Positions 17,638 to 25,947 of a stretch of 64,000 bases of DNA are shown in pieces (positions within the stretch are counted from its first letter, which is position 1; each line of letters begins with the position of its first letter). Origin of the DNA: Azoarcus sp. L1K30 (GTDB lineage: Bacteria > Pseudomonadota > Gammaproteobacteria > Burkholderiales > Rhodocyclaceae); assembly GCF_018122735.1 (NCBI RefSeq), contig NZ_JAGRRD010000001.1, positions 2,962,999 to 3,026,998 of the forward strand. The letters are read 5' to 3'. Made by a program: the position numbers and the translations under genes. Under the pieces are notes generated by a model, which did no database searches, was not told where the DNA came from, and saw only the letters and a program-made list of their open reading frames with translations.

Positions 17638-18450
17638 ATGAATGACCGACCCAGCCGCCGATGGCGGCCCACTCCGCTGATCTCCGCCGCCCTGATCCTG
17701 CATCCTGGCGCGCTTGCCGCCTGCCTGTCATGGCCGCAGAGCTGGCCGTGGGCCCTGGGCTCAGTGGTGATCAGCCATCTCGCACTGACCGCAGCCGGAC
17801 TGTGGCCCCGAAGCCGGCTCCTCGGCCCCAACCTCACCCGCCTGCCGCCACGCTCGATCGCCCGCGGTGAAATTGCCCTCACCATCGATGACGGACCCGA
17901 GCCCGCCGTCACCCCCGCAGTACTTGACCTGCTCGACCGGCATGGTGCACGTGCCAGCTTTTTCTGCATCGGCGAGCGCGCTGCCGCCTACCCGGACCTG
18001 ATCGCCGAAATCGTGCGCCGCGGCCACGCGGTGGAAAACCACTCGCACCACCACCGCCACCACTTCTCCCTGTTCGGGCCGCGACGTATCCACCGCGAGC
18101 TGGCCGAGGCGCAGGCGCAGATTGGCGTCCTAGCCGGTAGCCCACCGCACTTTTTCCGCGCCCCGGCGGGCCTGCGCAATCCCTTCCTGGAGCCGGTGCT
18201 GGCAGGGCTCGGGCTCCAACTCGCAAGCTGGACCCGACGCGGTTTCGACACCCGCGAAAGCCGGCCGGAGAAGGTGCTCGCCCGCCTCACCCGCAATCTG
18301 GCCGCCGGCGACATCCTGTTGCTGCATGACGGCCACTGCGCACGGACGACGGAAAAGCGCAGAGTCATCCTGGAAGTATTGCCGCCGCTGCTCGACGCCA
18401 TCCGTGCCGCCGGGCTGCGCCCCGTCACGCTGCGCCAGGCGCTGCAATGA
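17638..18450 (+). CDS. Polysaccharide deacetylase-family protein
   Basis: 270-residue NodB-homology protein. Two hydrophobic helices (about 14-31 and 38-56) anchor it in the inner membrane. The catalytic domain follows with TIDDGPEP (Asp84, Asp85) and the metal-binding His136-SHH-His140, so it is predicted active. Substrates of this family are N-acetylated sugars. In a pigment operon it may trim the glycan part of the anchor or act on peptidoglycan. It begins a second sub-operon after an 86-base gap and overlaps the methyltransferase gene by ATGA. Confidence 0.85.
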   Translation: MNDRPSRRWRPTPLISAALILHPGALAACLSWPQSWPWALGSVVISHLALTAAGLWPRSRLLGPNLTRLPPRSIARGEIALTIDDGPEPAVTPAVLDLLDRHGARASFFCIGERAAAYPDLIAEIVRRGHAVENHSHHHRHHFSLFGPRRIHRELAEAQAQIGVLAGSPPHFFRAPAGLRNPFLEPVLAGLGLQLASWTRRGFDTRESRPEKVLARLTRNLAAGDILLLHDGHCARTTEKRRVILEVLPPLLDAIRAAGLRPVTLRQALQ

Positions 18451-19160
18451 GCACCGCCTTCCGCTCGCGCCTGATCGAGGCTGCTGCTGCGCCCTACCGA
18501 CAGGCAGGGCGCTTCGCATGGCATTTTGCCCGTGGCAAGCTCGCTCGCGACCCGGTGTTCTTCGGCCTTCTGGCCGCGGGTGCCTTGCCTTCGCGGGCGC
18601 GTATCGTCGATCTCGGCTGCGGCATCGGCCTGCTGTCGAACTGGATCACTGCCGCATCCAGCCTGCACGCCGCGGGCGACTGGCCCGCGGACTGGCCCGC
18701 GGCGCCGTGCCTGGCCACCTACCGTGGCATCGAGCTCATGCCGCACGACGTCGAACGCGCGGCCCGGGTGCAGCCGCCGGGCGCCATCGTCGAGCAGGGC
18801 GATATCCGCGACGTGGCACTGGGCGAGATCGACGTCGTGGTCATTCTCGATGCGCTGCACTACATCGAGACACCCGCGCAGAATGCGCTCCTGCAACGCG
18901 TGCTTGACGCCTTGGCGCCCGGCGGCCTGCTGATCATGCGTGTGGGCGATGCCGCTGCGGGCCTGCCCTTCGTGCTCAGTACCTGGGTGGACCGCCTGGT
19001 CTGCCGCATGCGCGGCCACCGCCTCGGCGCCCTTCACTGCCGTCCGGCCGCCGAATGGCGCGCCCAGCTCGAGCGGCTCGGCTTCACCGTGCAGTCTCAG
19101 GCAATGGATGCCGGAACGCCGTTCGCCAACACCTTGCTGCTCGCCCGCCGCAGCGCCTGA
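18447..19160 (+). CDS. SAM-dependent methyltransferase (ApeB-like)
   Basis: 237-residue class I methyltransferase. Motif I is VDLGCGIGL at about residues 54-62, with the acidic partner in the strand near GIELMP. It probably methylates the aromatic head group, as described for aryl-polyene methyltransferases. It sits between the deacetylase and ketosynthase genes. A repeated CGCGGGCGACTGGCC-like stretch inside the gene (about 18668-18695) duplicates a short DWPA motif but keeps the frame. Confidence 0.82.
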   Translation: MSTAFRSRLIEAAAAPYRQAGRFAWHFARGKLARDPVFFGLLAAGALPSRARIVDLGCGIGLLSNWITAASSLHAAGDWPADWPAAPCLATYRGIELMPHDVERAARVQPPGAIVEQGDIRDVALGEIDVVVILDALHYIETPAQNALLQRVLDALAPGGLLIMRVGDAAAGLPFVLSTWVDRLVCRMRGHRLGALHCRPAAEWRAQLERLGFTVQSQAMDAGTPFANTLLLARRSA

Positions 19161-19207
19161 CGCCGGCGGTTTGTTAGAATCCGTTCATATCCCACCGGAT
19201 CAGTGCG

Positions 19208-20413
19208 TTGAAACCTCTGCTTATCTCCCGCTACACCGCCAGCAGTTGCATCGGCAACGGGGTGGACGCCACTCGCGCCGCGCTCGCCGATGGCCGCAGC
19301 GGCCTGCGACACTGCGATTTCGAGACCGTCGAGCTCGACACCTGGATCGGTCGTATCAAGGCGCTGGACGACGTCATGTTGTCGCCCGCGCTAGCTGAAT
19401 ACGATTGCCGCAACAACCGCCTGGCGCTGCTTGGACTGAGCCAGGACGGCTTCATCGACGCTGCAATCGATGCAGTGCGCCGATACGGTGCGAAACGCGT
19501 GGCGGTGCTGCTCGGCACCAGCACCTCGGGCATCCTCGACACCGAACTTGCCTATCGGCGACGCAATCCGGTCAGCGGCGCACTGCCGCCGGAATTCCAT
19601 TACCGCGGCAGCCACAACGTTTTTTCGGTTGCCGAGTTCGTCCGCCACGCAGTCGGTGCCGGCGGACCCGCCTGGGTGATTTCCACCGCCTGCTCGTCGA
19701 GCGCCAAAGTCTTCGCCAGCGCCGCACGCCTGTTCGACGCTGGACTGATCGATGCGGCCGTCGTCGGCGGTGTCGATTCGCTGTGCCTGACGACACTGTA
19801 TGGCTTCAATTCCCTCGAGCTGGTATCCCCCGAGCCTTGCCGCCCGTTCGACCCGGATCGCGCAGGCATTTCCATCGGCGAAGCCGCCGCCTTTGCCCTG
19901 CTCGAGCGCGCGCCGGCGCACCCGCCCGCCGAAGCGATCCTTCTCAGCGGCTATGGCGAATCCAGCGACGCCCACCATATGTCCTCACCGCATCCGGAAG
20001 GCCTCGGCGCGCGCTTGGCCATGGAGCAGGCTCTCACTCGCGCCGGACTGGGCCCCGCCGACATCGACTACATCAATCTGCACGGCACCGGCACACCGAG
20101 CAACGACGATGCCGAAGGCGCGGCCGTGAGCCGGCTGTTCGGCAGCGCGACGCCGGCCAGTTCGACCAAGGGCGCCACCGGGCACACGCTGGGCGCCGCG
20201 GGCGGGCTCGAAGCGGTGTTCTGTGCGCTGGCGCTGAGCGAAGGCCTGATTCCCGGCAGCCCCGGCACCCGCAGCCTGGACCCGGGCATCGATATTGCGT
20301 ACCGACAAGCGCCGCAGCGGGCAGCGCTGCGCCATGTACTGTCGAATTCCCTCGGTTTCGGCGGCACCAACTGCAGTCTCGTCCTGTCGCGGGCGGAGGG
20401 GCGTGCGCGATGA
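19208..20413 (+). CDS. Aryl-polyene ketosynthase (ApeO-like)
   Basis: 401-residue FabF-type beta-ketoacyl-ACP synthase with a complete catalytic set: Cys162 in TACSSS, His292 in LHGTGTP, Lys321 and His326 in KGATGHT. It should condense malonyl units on the aromatic starter. It most likely forms a heterodimer with the following gene product, which lacks the active cysteine. Translation appears to start at TTG (19208). An upstream gap of 47 bases separates it from the methyltransferase gene, and its stop overlaps the next start (ATGA). Confidence 0.9.
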   Translation: MKPLLISRYTASSCIGNGVDATRAALADGRSGLRHCDFETVELDTWIGRIKALDDVMLSPALAEYDCRNNRLALLGLSQDGFIDAAIDAVRRYGAKRVAVLLGTSTSGILDTELAYRRRNPVSGALPPEFHYRGSHNVFSVAEFVRHAVGAGGPAWVISTACSSSAKVFASAARLFDAGLIDAAVVGGVDSLCLTTLYGFNSLELVSPEPCRPFDPDRAGISIGEAAAFALLERAPAHPPAEAILLSGYGESSDAHHMSSPHPEGLGARLAMEQALTRAGLGPADIDYINLHGTGTPSNDDAEGAAVSRLFGSATPASSTKGATGHTLGAAGGLEAVFCALALSEGLIPGSPGTRSLDPGIDIAYRQAPQRAALRHVLSNSLGFGGTNCSLVLSRAEGRAR

Positions 20414-21207
20414 GTACAAACGGATTGTCCGCCAGTGTCCGCTCCCTCGGCGTAATCGGCCCCGGCTTTGGCAGCTGGCCCGAAGCCCGCGCCGTTCTTG
20501 CCGGCGACACCCCCTGGGTGCCGGCCCCCACACGCGTTCCCAACCCAGACATGCTGCCGCCCGCGGAGCGCCGCCGGGTGGGCGCGGTGGTGAAGCTCGC
20601 CCTCTGTGCCGGCGCCGAGGCGGTGCACGCCGCCGGGGCCGACGCGTCGCAGCTGGCCACGGTGTTTGCTTCGGCCGGCGGCGACGGCGCCAACTGCCAT
20701 GCCATCTGCGAGGCGCTGGCCGGCGACGACCGCCGGATTTCACCGACGCGCTTCCACAATTCGGTCAATAACGCCGCCGCCGGATACTGGGGCATCGCCA
20801 CCGGCGCAATGGCGACCTCGACCATCGTTTCGGCCTACGATGGCAGCCTGGCCGCCGGACTGATCGAAGCCCTTGCGCTGGCGCACGCGCTCGAAAGCCC
20901 CGTGCTGCTCGTGGTGTACGACCACCCCTACCCCGAACCCCTGGCGGCGGCACGCCGGGTCAGCGACGCCTTTGCCATGGCGCTGCTGCTCGATCCGGCC
21001 GCAAACGCGGGGCCGCGCGTACAACTTGGCGGGTTTTGCGATGCCGCGGCGGACCTCATGGCCGACCCCGCCATGGAAGCGGTGCGCAGCAGCATCCCCG
21101 CCGCCCGTGGTCTGCCCCTGCTCGAGCTGCTCGCACGCGACCGCAGTGGCACGGTCGTACTCGACTATCTCGACGACCTGCGCCTCGATGTGAGCCTGTC
21201 CGCGTGA
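20410..21207 (+). CDS. Ketosynthase-like chain-length factor (ApeC-like)
   Basis: 265-residue protein with the N-terminal ketosynthase half-fold only. Where an active ketosynthase would have its nucleophilic Cys, this one reads SVNNAAAGYWG, and the C-terminal histidines are absent. This is what is expected of the chain-length-factor partner that pairs with the preceding ketosynthase and sets polyene length. Both ends overlap neighbouring genes (ATGA and GTGA), so 1:1 translation with the ketosynthase is likely. Confidence 0.85.
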   Translation: MSTNGLSASVRSLGVIGPGFGSWPEARAVLAGDTPWVPAPTRVPNPDMLPPAERRRVGAVVKLALCAGAEAVHAAGADASQLATVFASAGGDGANCHAICEALAGDDRRISPTRFHNSVNNAAAGYWGIATGAMATSTIVSAYDGSLAAGLIEALALAHALESPVLLVVYDHPYPEPLAAARRVSDAFAMALLLDPAANAGPRVQLGGFCDAAADLMADPAMEAVRSSIPAARGLPLLELLARDRSGTVVLDYLDDLRLDVSLSA

Positions 21208-21665
21208 GCACCGCGCGACCGGACCGTGACTGGATTGCGGCGCACATCCCGCATCGCGGCAGCATGTGCCTGCTCGACGCGGTTGAGGCCTGGGACGCGG
21301 AGCACATCCACTGCATCAGCCGCAGCCACCTCGCCACAGACAATCCGCTGCGCAGCGACGGGCGCCTGGGCGCGCTGACCGCCATCGAGTATGCGGCCCA
21401 GGCGATGGCCGTGCATGGTGCCCTGCTTGCGACCTCGGCCGATGCGACCGCCATTGCGAGTCCAGGTTTTCTGGGCAGCGCGCGCGGCGTAAGCTGCCTG
21501 GTCGACCGCCTGGATGACATCGAGGACACGCTCGACGTGCGCGCCGAGCGTCTTTCCGCAGACACACGCACCCTGCTGTACGCTTTCTCCGTTTCCGCCG
21601 CCGGCCGCCTGTTGGTACACGGGCGGGCAGCCGTAGTGCTCGGCACGGCAGCGCTCACAGACTGA
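21204..21665 (+). CDS. 3-hydroxyacyl-ACP dehydratase, FabZ-like (ApeP-like)
   Basis: 153-residue hotdog-fold dehydratase, the second in the cluster. His17 lies in the FabZ-type IPHRGSMCLLD motif. Together with the short dehydratase at 13328 it should create the all-trans conjugated chain. The start is a GTG overlapping the stop of the chain-length-factor gene (GTGA). Confidence 0.87.
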   Translation: MSTARPDRDWIAAHIPHRGSMCLLDAVEAWDAEHIHCISRSHLATDNPLRSDGRLGALTAIEYAAQAMAVHGALLATSADATAIASPGFLGSARGVSCLVDRLDDIEDTLDVRAERLSADTRTLLYAFSVSAAGRLLVHGRAAVVLGTAALTD

Positions 21666-21681
21666 TTCAGGACGCCTCATC

Positions 21682-22404
21682 ATGACTCTTCGTGCCCTCG
21701 TCAGTGGCGGCAGTGGCGGCATCGGCCGCGCAATCGCGCAGCGCCTTGCCGCCGACGGCCATGCCGTGCTGGTTCACGCCAATCGCCAACTCGAGGCTGC
21801 CGAAGAGATCGCGGCTGCCATTCGCCAAGCCGGGGGCGAGGCACGGGCAGTCACCTTCGACCTCACCGATGCCGCCGCCACCTCTACCGCGCTTGCCGCG
21901 CTGCTTGCCGAGGGGCCGATCCAGATCCTGGTCAACAATGCCGGCATTCACGACGACGCGGTCTTTCCCGGCATGTCCGCGCAACAGTGGCACCGCGTGA
22001 TCGACGTCAGTCTCAACGGCTTCTTCAACCTCACCCAGCCCTTGACCCTGCCGATGATCCGCACACGCTGGGGGCGCATCATCAACATCACCTCGATCGC
22101 GGCTCTCACCGGCAACCGTGGACAGGTCAACTATGCAGCGGCCAAGGGCGCATTGCATTCGGCCACCAAATCGCTGGCACTCGAGCTCGCCAGCCGCGGC
22201 ATCACCGTCAACGCGGTGGCCCCGGGCATCATCGATACTGCGATGAGCGAGTCCGCGTTCGATGCCGAGGCCATCGCCCGCCTGGTGCCGATGAAACGCG
22301 CGGGACGCGCGGAGGAGGTCGCAGACCTGGTCGGCTTTCTTGCCTCGCCACAGGCCAGCTACATCACCGGGCAGGTCATTTCGATCAATGGCGGCATGAT
22401 CTGA
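21682..22404 (+). CDS. 3-oxoacyl-ACP reductase, FabG type (ApeQ-like)
   Basis: 240-residue short-chain dehydrogenase with the NAD(P) loop GGSGGIG at residues 9-15 and the catalytic Ser138-Tyr151-Lys155 triad. It reduces the 3-oxoacyl-ACP made by the ketosynthase, ahead of dehydration. It is the last gene of the rightward pigment operon. A housekeeping FabG cannot be excluded on sequence alone, but the location speaks for pigment synthesis. Confidence 0.9.
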   Translation: MTLRALVSGGSGGIGRAIAQRLAADGHAVLVHANRQLEAAEEIAAAIRQAGGEARAVTFDLTDAAATSTALAALLAEGPIQILVNNAGIHDDAVFPGMSAQQWHRVIDVSLNGFFNLTQPLTLPMIRTRWGRIINITSIAALTGNRGQVNYAAAKGALHSATKSLALELASRGITVNAVAPGIIDTAMSESAFDAEAIARLVPMKRAGRAEEVADLVGFLASPQASYITGQVISINGGMI

Positions 22405-22553
22405 GCGGCCTTTGACGACCACAAACACGGCACAGGCCATCGCCCTTCCGTCGGGACTGATGCCCGGAACGAGCAGGCCGAGGCTTCGTCCCTACATCAG
22501 TTTGTGCTAACTTGCCCGGTCACTCACGAGCACGCCATCGCGGTTTCCGCGCC

Positions 22554-24272
22554 ATGAACCTGAAGCCACGCTTCCTGATCCTTACTGCCGCCCTGATTCT
22601 GCTCGCGTCCACGGCGACCTGGTTTGCATTTCAGCGCATTACCGAAGGCATCGTCGAGCAATGGGGGGTTCGCCTGGCCGAGGCCCAGGTACGTTACGAC
22701 TCGTCCCGACTGATGCAGCCGCTGATCAGGGAGATCGCACTGTCACGCCAGATGGCCCATTCGCAACTGATCGTTCGCTGGGCAAGGCAGCCGGACAATC
22801 CGGAACTGACCCGAGAGGCGATCGCCGAAATGGAGAGCTTTCGCCGCAATTTCCAGGATGGCAGCTTCTTTGTCGCGCTGGCCGGGTCGGGAGCCTATTA
22901 CCACAACAACAGCCAGAACGAATTCGCCGGTCGTCAGCTGCGCTACAACCTGCAGCCCGACAGACCCGCCGACAGCTGGTTCTACCAGATCATGAACCAG
23001 GGCCGGGAATTTCACCTGAATGTGAACCCGGACCATGCACTGGGGGTGACCAAGCTCTGGATCGATGTCCTGATCCGCGACGACGACCGCATCCTCGGCG
23101 TGGTGGGCACCGGCCTCGACCTCGACCGCTTCATCCGCAACATCGTGCAGCAGGCCCAACCCGGCGTCAGCACGCTGTTCGTCGACCACAACGCAGCCAT
23201 CCAGCTGTATCGCGACCCGAAACTCATCGACTTCGCCAGCATCGTCAAGCCGGAAGGGGAAAAGAAGACCATCGACCAGCTTCTCGACCACGCCGAAGAC
23301 CGTGCCTTCATGCGCGCCGCGATGCAACAGCTCACCGACGCTGGGCCCGAACGCGAGACCGACGCGCGCGTGATCAGCCGCTTCGTAACGGTGGACGGCG
23401 AGCGCCATCTCGCCGGTGTGGCCTATCTGCCGGAGATCGACTGGTACGAGGTTACGCTGCTCGACCTCGACGTTCTGATGCCGTTGCAGCGATTTTCCAG
23501 CGTGCTGCTGATCTTTGCCGCCACGCTGCTGGCCGCCCTCGTGCTGTTCAATTACGTTCTCAACAGGCTGGTGCTGAATCCGGTTGCCGCACTCGAGGAT
23601 GCCATGCTGCGCGTGCGCGACGGCGACCTCAACCCTGTGCCGCTGCCCCCGGCCAAGGGCGAGATCGGCCGTCTGGCCGGGCACTTCGAGGCCATGTCCG
23701 CTTCGGTGCGCGAACACACGCATGAACTCGAATCCCGGGTGGCCGCCCGGACAGAAGAACTTCGCCACCTCGCCAGCGTGGACCCCCTCACCGGACTGCT
23801 CAACCGTCGCGGCCTCAGCGAACGCCTGAACGAGGAAATCAGCCGCGCCGAACGCGAAGGGAGTCACTTCGGCCTGCTCTGGGTCGACATCGATCAGTTC
23901 AAGGAAATCAACGACTTCTTTGGCCACTCGGTCGGTGACGATGCCCTGAAGAAGGTCGGGGAGCAGATTTCAGCCGGTGTGCGCCCTTACGACTGCGCGG
24001 CGCGCTGGGGCGGCGACGAGTTCCTGATCCTGCTTGCCCCGTGCGATCTGGACACCCTCGCGGTCCTCGGCGAGCGCATCCGCAGCAGCATCGAGTCGAG
24101 GCTCGAACTGCCCCAGGACACGGGCGTAACCGTCAGCGTCGGCGGCTGCCTGGCCGGGCCCGGCGATCCGCTTGAACGCATCCTGCAACGGGCGGATCAG
24201 GCGCTCTACGCAGCGAAGGAAGAAGGCCGCAACCGGGTGCGCATTGCGGGGCAGGAAACGGAAGCGGCCTGA
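22554..24272 (+). CDS. Membrane-bound diguanylate cyclase (GGDEF)
   Basis: 572-residue signalling protein. A membrane helix near residues 8-26 and another at about 312-334 enclose a dCache-like periplasmic domain. A HAMP-like segment, coiled coil and GGDEF domain follow. The active motif is RWGGDEF (about 484-490), and a product-inhibition site RPYD lies exactly five residues before it, so active synthesis of cyclic di-GMP with feedback is predicted. It sits between the two pigment operons, hinting at joint control of pigment and surface lifestyle. The ATG at 22554 was chosen over an upstream TTG. Confidence 0.88.
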   Translation: MNLKPRFLILTAALILLASTATWFAFQRITEGIVEQWGVRLAEAQVRYDSSRLMQPLIREIALSRQMAHSQLIVRWARQPDNPELTREAIAEMESFRRNFQDGSFFVALAGSGAYYHNNSQNEFAGRQLRYNLQPDRPADSWFYQIMNQGREFHLNVNPDHALGVTKLWIDVLIRDDDRILGVVGTGLDLDRFIRNIVQQAQPGVSTLFVDHNAAIQLYRDPKLIDFASIVKPEGEKKTIDQLLDHAEDRAFMRAAMQQLTDAGPERETDARVISRFVTVDGERHLAGVAYLPEIDWYEVTLLDLDVLMPLQRFSSVLLIFAATLLAALVLFNYVLNRLVLNPVAALEDAMLRVRDGDLNPVPLPPAKGEIGRLAGHFEAMSASVREHTHELESRVAARTEELRHLASVDPLTGLLNRRGLSERLNEEISRAEREGSHFGLLWVDIDQFKEINDFFGHSVGDDALKKVGEQISAGVRPYDCAARWGGDEFLILLAPCDLDTLAVLGERIRSSIESRLELPQDTGVTVSVGGCLAGPGDPLERILQRADQALYAAKEEGRNRVRIAGQETEAA

Positions 24273-24290
24273 GCGGCGCCGTCTGTAGCG

Positions 24291-25046
24291 TCAGCGCCGC
24301 ACACGGCGCCAGAGCAGGACAGGCAGACGCAACAGGAAGCCGAAGAACAGCCGACTGTGCATCCAGGTCAGCAAGGTGTTGTCACGCAGATACTTGAAGT
24401 GCGAGACCCCGCCCTCCTGTGCGCTGAAATACCTTACCGGCGCATCGATGTTGATCGGCCGCACGCCGCGCCAGGCCAGGCGCACCACTGCTTCCGGATC
24501 GAAGTCGAAACGCCGCATCCAGCGCTGCCGCTGCATGACCGCACGCAGTGGCGCCACCGGATAAACCCGGAAACCATAGAGCGAGTCGCCAATCCCCATC
24601 CACAAGGTCTCCAGGTTCGCCCATGCGTTCGACACCTTGCGCCCGCGAACGCGCAGCATCGGTGCGCTGGCATCGAACACCGGCCGCCCGAGAATCATGC
24701 ACGCGGGCGCTTCGGCCGAGGCCGCCATGAATCGCGGGATCAGGTGTCCCGGGTGCTGGCCGTCGGAGTCCATCGTCAGCACATGCGTGACGCCCCTGCG
24801 CGCGGCCTCGTCCAGCCCGCGCAGCACCGCCGCTCCCTTACCGCCGTTCTCGCTCAGAACGAAGACTTCGAGCCCGCCATCCTCCACCGCCATCGCCTGC
24901 AATTGCTCGCCACTGCCATCCGTACTGCCGTCGACTACCACCCATACCGGGTTCCACTGCGCGCGTGCCGCACGCACGGTGTCGAACACCTTGGGGCCGG
25001 GGTTGTAGCTCGGAATCAGGACCACATGGGTGGCGGAAGAGCTCAT
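24291..25046 (-). CDS. Family 2 glycosyltransferase of the pigment locus
   Basis: 251-residue GT-A-fold glycosyltransferase with IPSYNPG at the N terminus, the nucleotide-binding VVDGSTDGS, and the metal-binding TMDSDGQHP. A C-terminal amphipathic stretch (LLTWMHSRLFFGFLLRLP) suggests membrane association. In xanthomonadin and aryl-polyene clusters such an enzyme, paired with an acyltransferase, builds the glyco-lipid part. In E. coli ApeJ the two activities are fused; here they are adjacent genes overlapping by ATGA. Confidence 0.87.
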   Translation of the reverse strand: MSSSATHVVLIPSYNPGPKVFDTVRAARAQWNPVWVVVDGSTDGSGEQLQAMAVEDGGLEVFVLSENGGKGAAVLRGLDEAARRGVTHVLTMDSDGQHPGHLIPRFMAASAEAPACMILGRPVFDASAPMLRVRGRKVSNAWANLETLWMGIGDSLYGFRVYPVAPLRAVMQRQRWMRRFDFDPEAVVRLAWRGVRPINIDAPVRYFSAQEGGVSHFKYLRDNTLLTWMHSRLFFGFLLRLPVLLWRRVRR

Positions 25047-25882
25047 TGCCGTGCCCCGCTCAGCGAGCCCGCACCATCTTCCGCCGCCGTATCGGCGAAC
25101 TGGGGCGGAACGAAACGCGCCTGCGCGAGTTCGTCGGCGAAATAGGCTTCGAGCTCGGCACAGAAGGCCGTGGCGCTGGCAGGCGGATCGAATCGCCGTC
25201 CGAGGCGGACGCGATAGTGGATCGGCATCGGCGGACGGCGGAACAGGGGCCAGCCCTTGGACAGATAGGCCGAGTCGGTCTCGATGATGATGGTCTGCAC
25301 CGGCACCTTCGCACGGCGGGAAATCAGGGCCACACTGGGCATGATCGCGTTGACCGGCGCACGCACGGTGCGCGTGCCCTCGGGAAACATCAACAACTGG
25401 CTGCCGGCCGCCAGCGCCTCGCATGCGGCGTACACCATCTGCAGTGGCCGCCCGTTGGGAATGTAGCGCGCCAGTCTGGCGCCACTGCCGAGAAAGACAT
25501 TCTTCAGCAAGCTCGCCTTCATGATGCAGGCGACGTCGGGCAAGCGGGCAATCACCATCACCGCATCGAGCAGGCAGGGATGATTCGGCGCCAGAATCAT
25601 CGGCCCCTGGTCCTTCAGCGCATCGAGCGCTTCGATGTCGAAGCGGCAAGCGCCAAGCGCACCGAGAATGGCCAGATAGGTGCGAAATGAACGCGTGATC
25701 ACCAGGCGTCCGAGCCGGCGCCCCCTGTGATCGGGCATGAAGGGGTGCAGGACGACCGCAAACGGCGACCACACCAGACACATCAGGCCAAGCACGAGGA
25801 GCCCGAAGTAGAGACAGAAGTATGCATAGACAACGGGAAAGGGGCGAACGCCCGACGCCCTCACCGCGCGCCCCGGCGGCAT
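25043..25882 (-). CDS. 1-acyl-glycerol-3-phosphate-type acyltransferase of the pigment locus
   Basis: About 279-residue acyltransferase of the PlsC family: membrane helices near the N terminus, the HX4D motif as NHPCLLDAV, and the FPEGTR substrate motif. It likely acylates the glycan or lipid anchor of the pigment, next to the glycosyltransferase it overlaps. The start is uncertain. The first in-frame ATG (25882) has no ribosome binding site. A well-placed GGGAGG followed by an ATG (25947), overlapping the previous stop, opens a different frame that ends after 28 codons, so an N-terminal frameshift is possible. Confidence 0.8.
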   Translation of the reverse strand: MPPGRAVRASGVRPFPVVYAYFCLYFGLLVLGLMCLVWSPFAVVLHPFMPDHRGRRLGRLVITRSFRTYLAILGALGACRFDIEALDALKDQGPMILAPNHPCLLDAVMVIARLPDVACIMKASLLKNVFLGSGARLARYIPNGRPLQMVYAACEALAAGSQLLMFPEGTRTVRAPVNAIMPSVALISRRAKVPVQTIIIETDSAYLSKGWPLFRRPPMPIHYRVRLGRRFDPPASATAFCAELEAYFADELAQARFVPPQFADTAAEDGAGSLSGARQ

Positions 25883-25947
25883 GCCATGCGACAAGGGATC
25901 GACCCGGCAGGCGCAGACGGCATCGTCGTAAGCCTGCTCCGTGTCAT
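25861..25947 (-). other. 28-codon frame with strong ribosome binding site upstream of the acyltransferase
   Basis: The ATG overlaps the chorismatase stop codon (ATGA) and follows GGGAGG at about 6 bases, the best initiation signal in this operon. Its frame stops at 25861 after 28 codons, overlapping the start of the acyltransferase frame. It is either a short coupling peptide or the genuine N terminus of the acyltransferase, disconnected by a one- or two-base error in a GC-rich tract. Confidence 0.4.

Noticed and set aside
18668-18695. Short tandem duplication in the methyltransferase gene as a sign of a broken gene
   Set aside because: It keeps the reading frame and lies outside the SAM-binding motif, so the gene is probably intact.
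24273-24300. GCGGCGC/GCGCCGC dyad as a bidirectional terminator between the convergent cyclase and glycosyltransferase genes
   Set aside because: The 14-base loop is long, there is no T-run, and one arm lies inside the glycosyltransferase coding end. It could be chance in GC-rich DNA.
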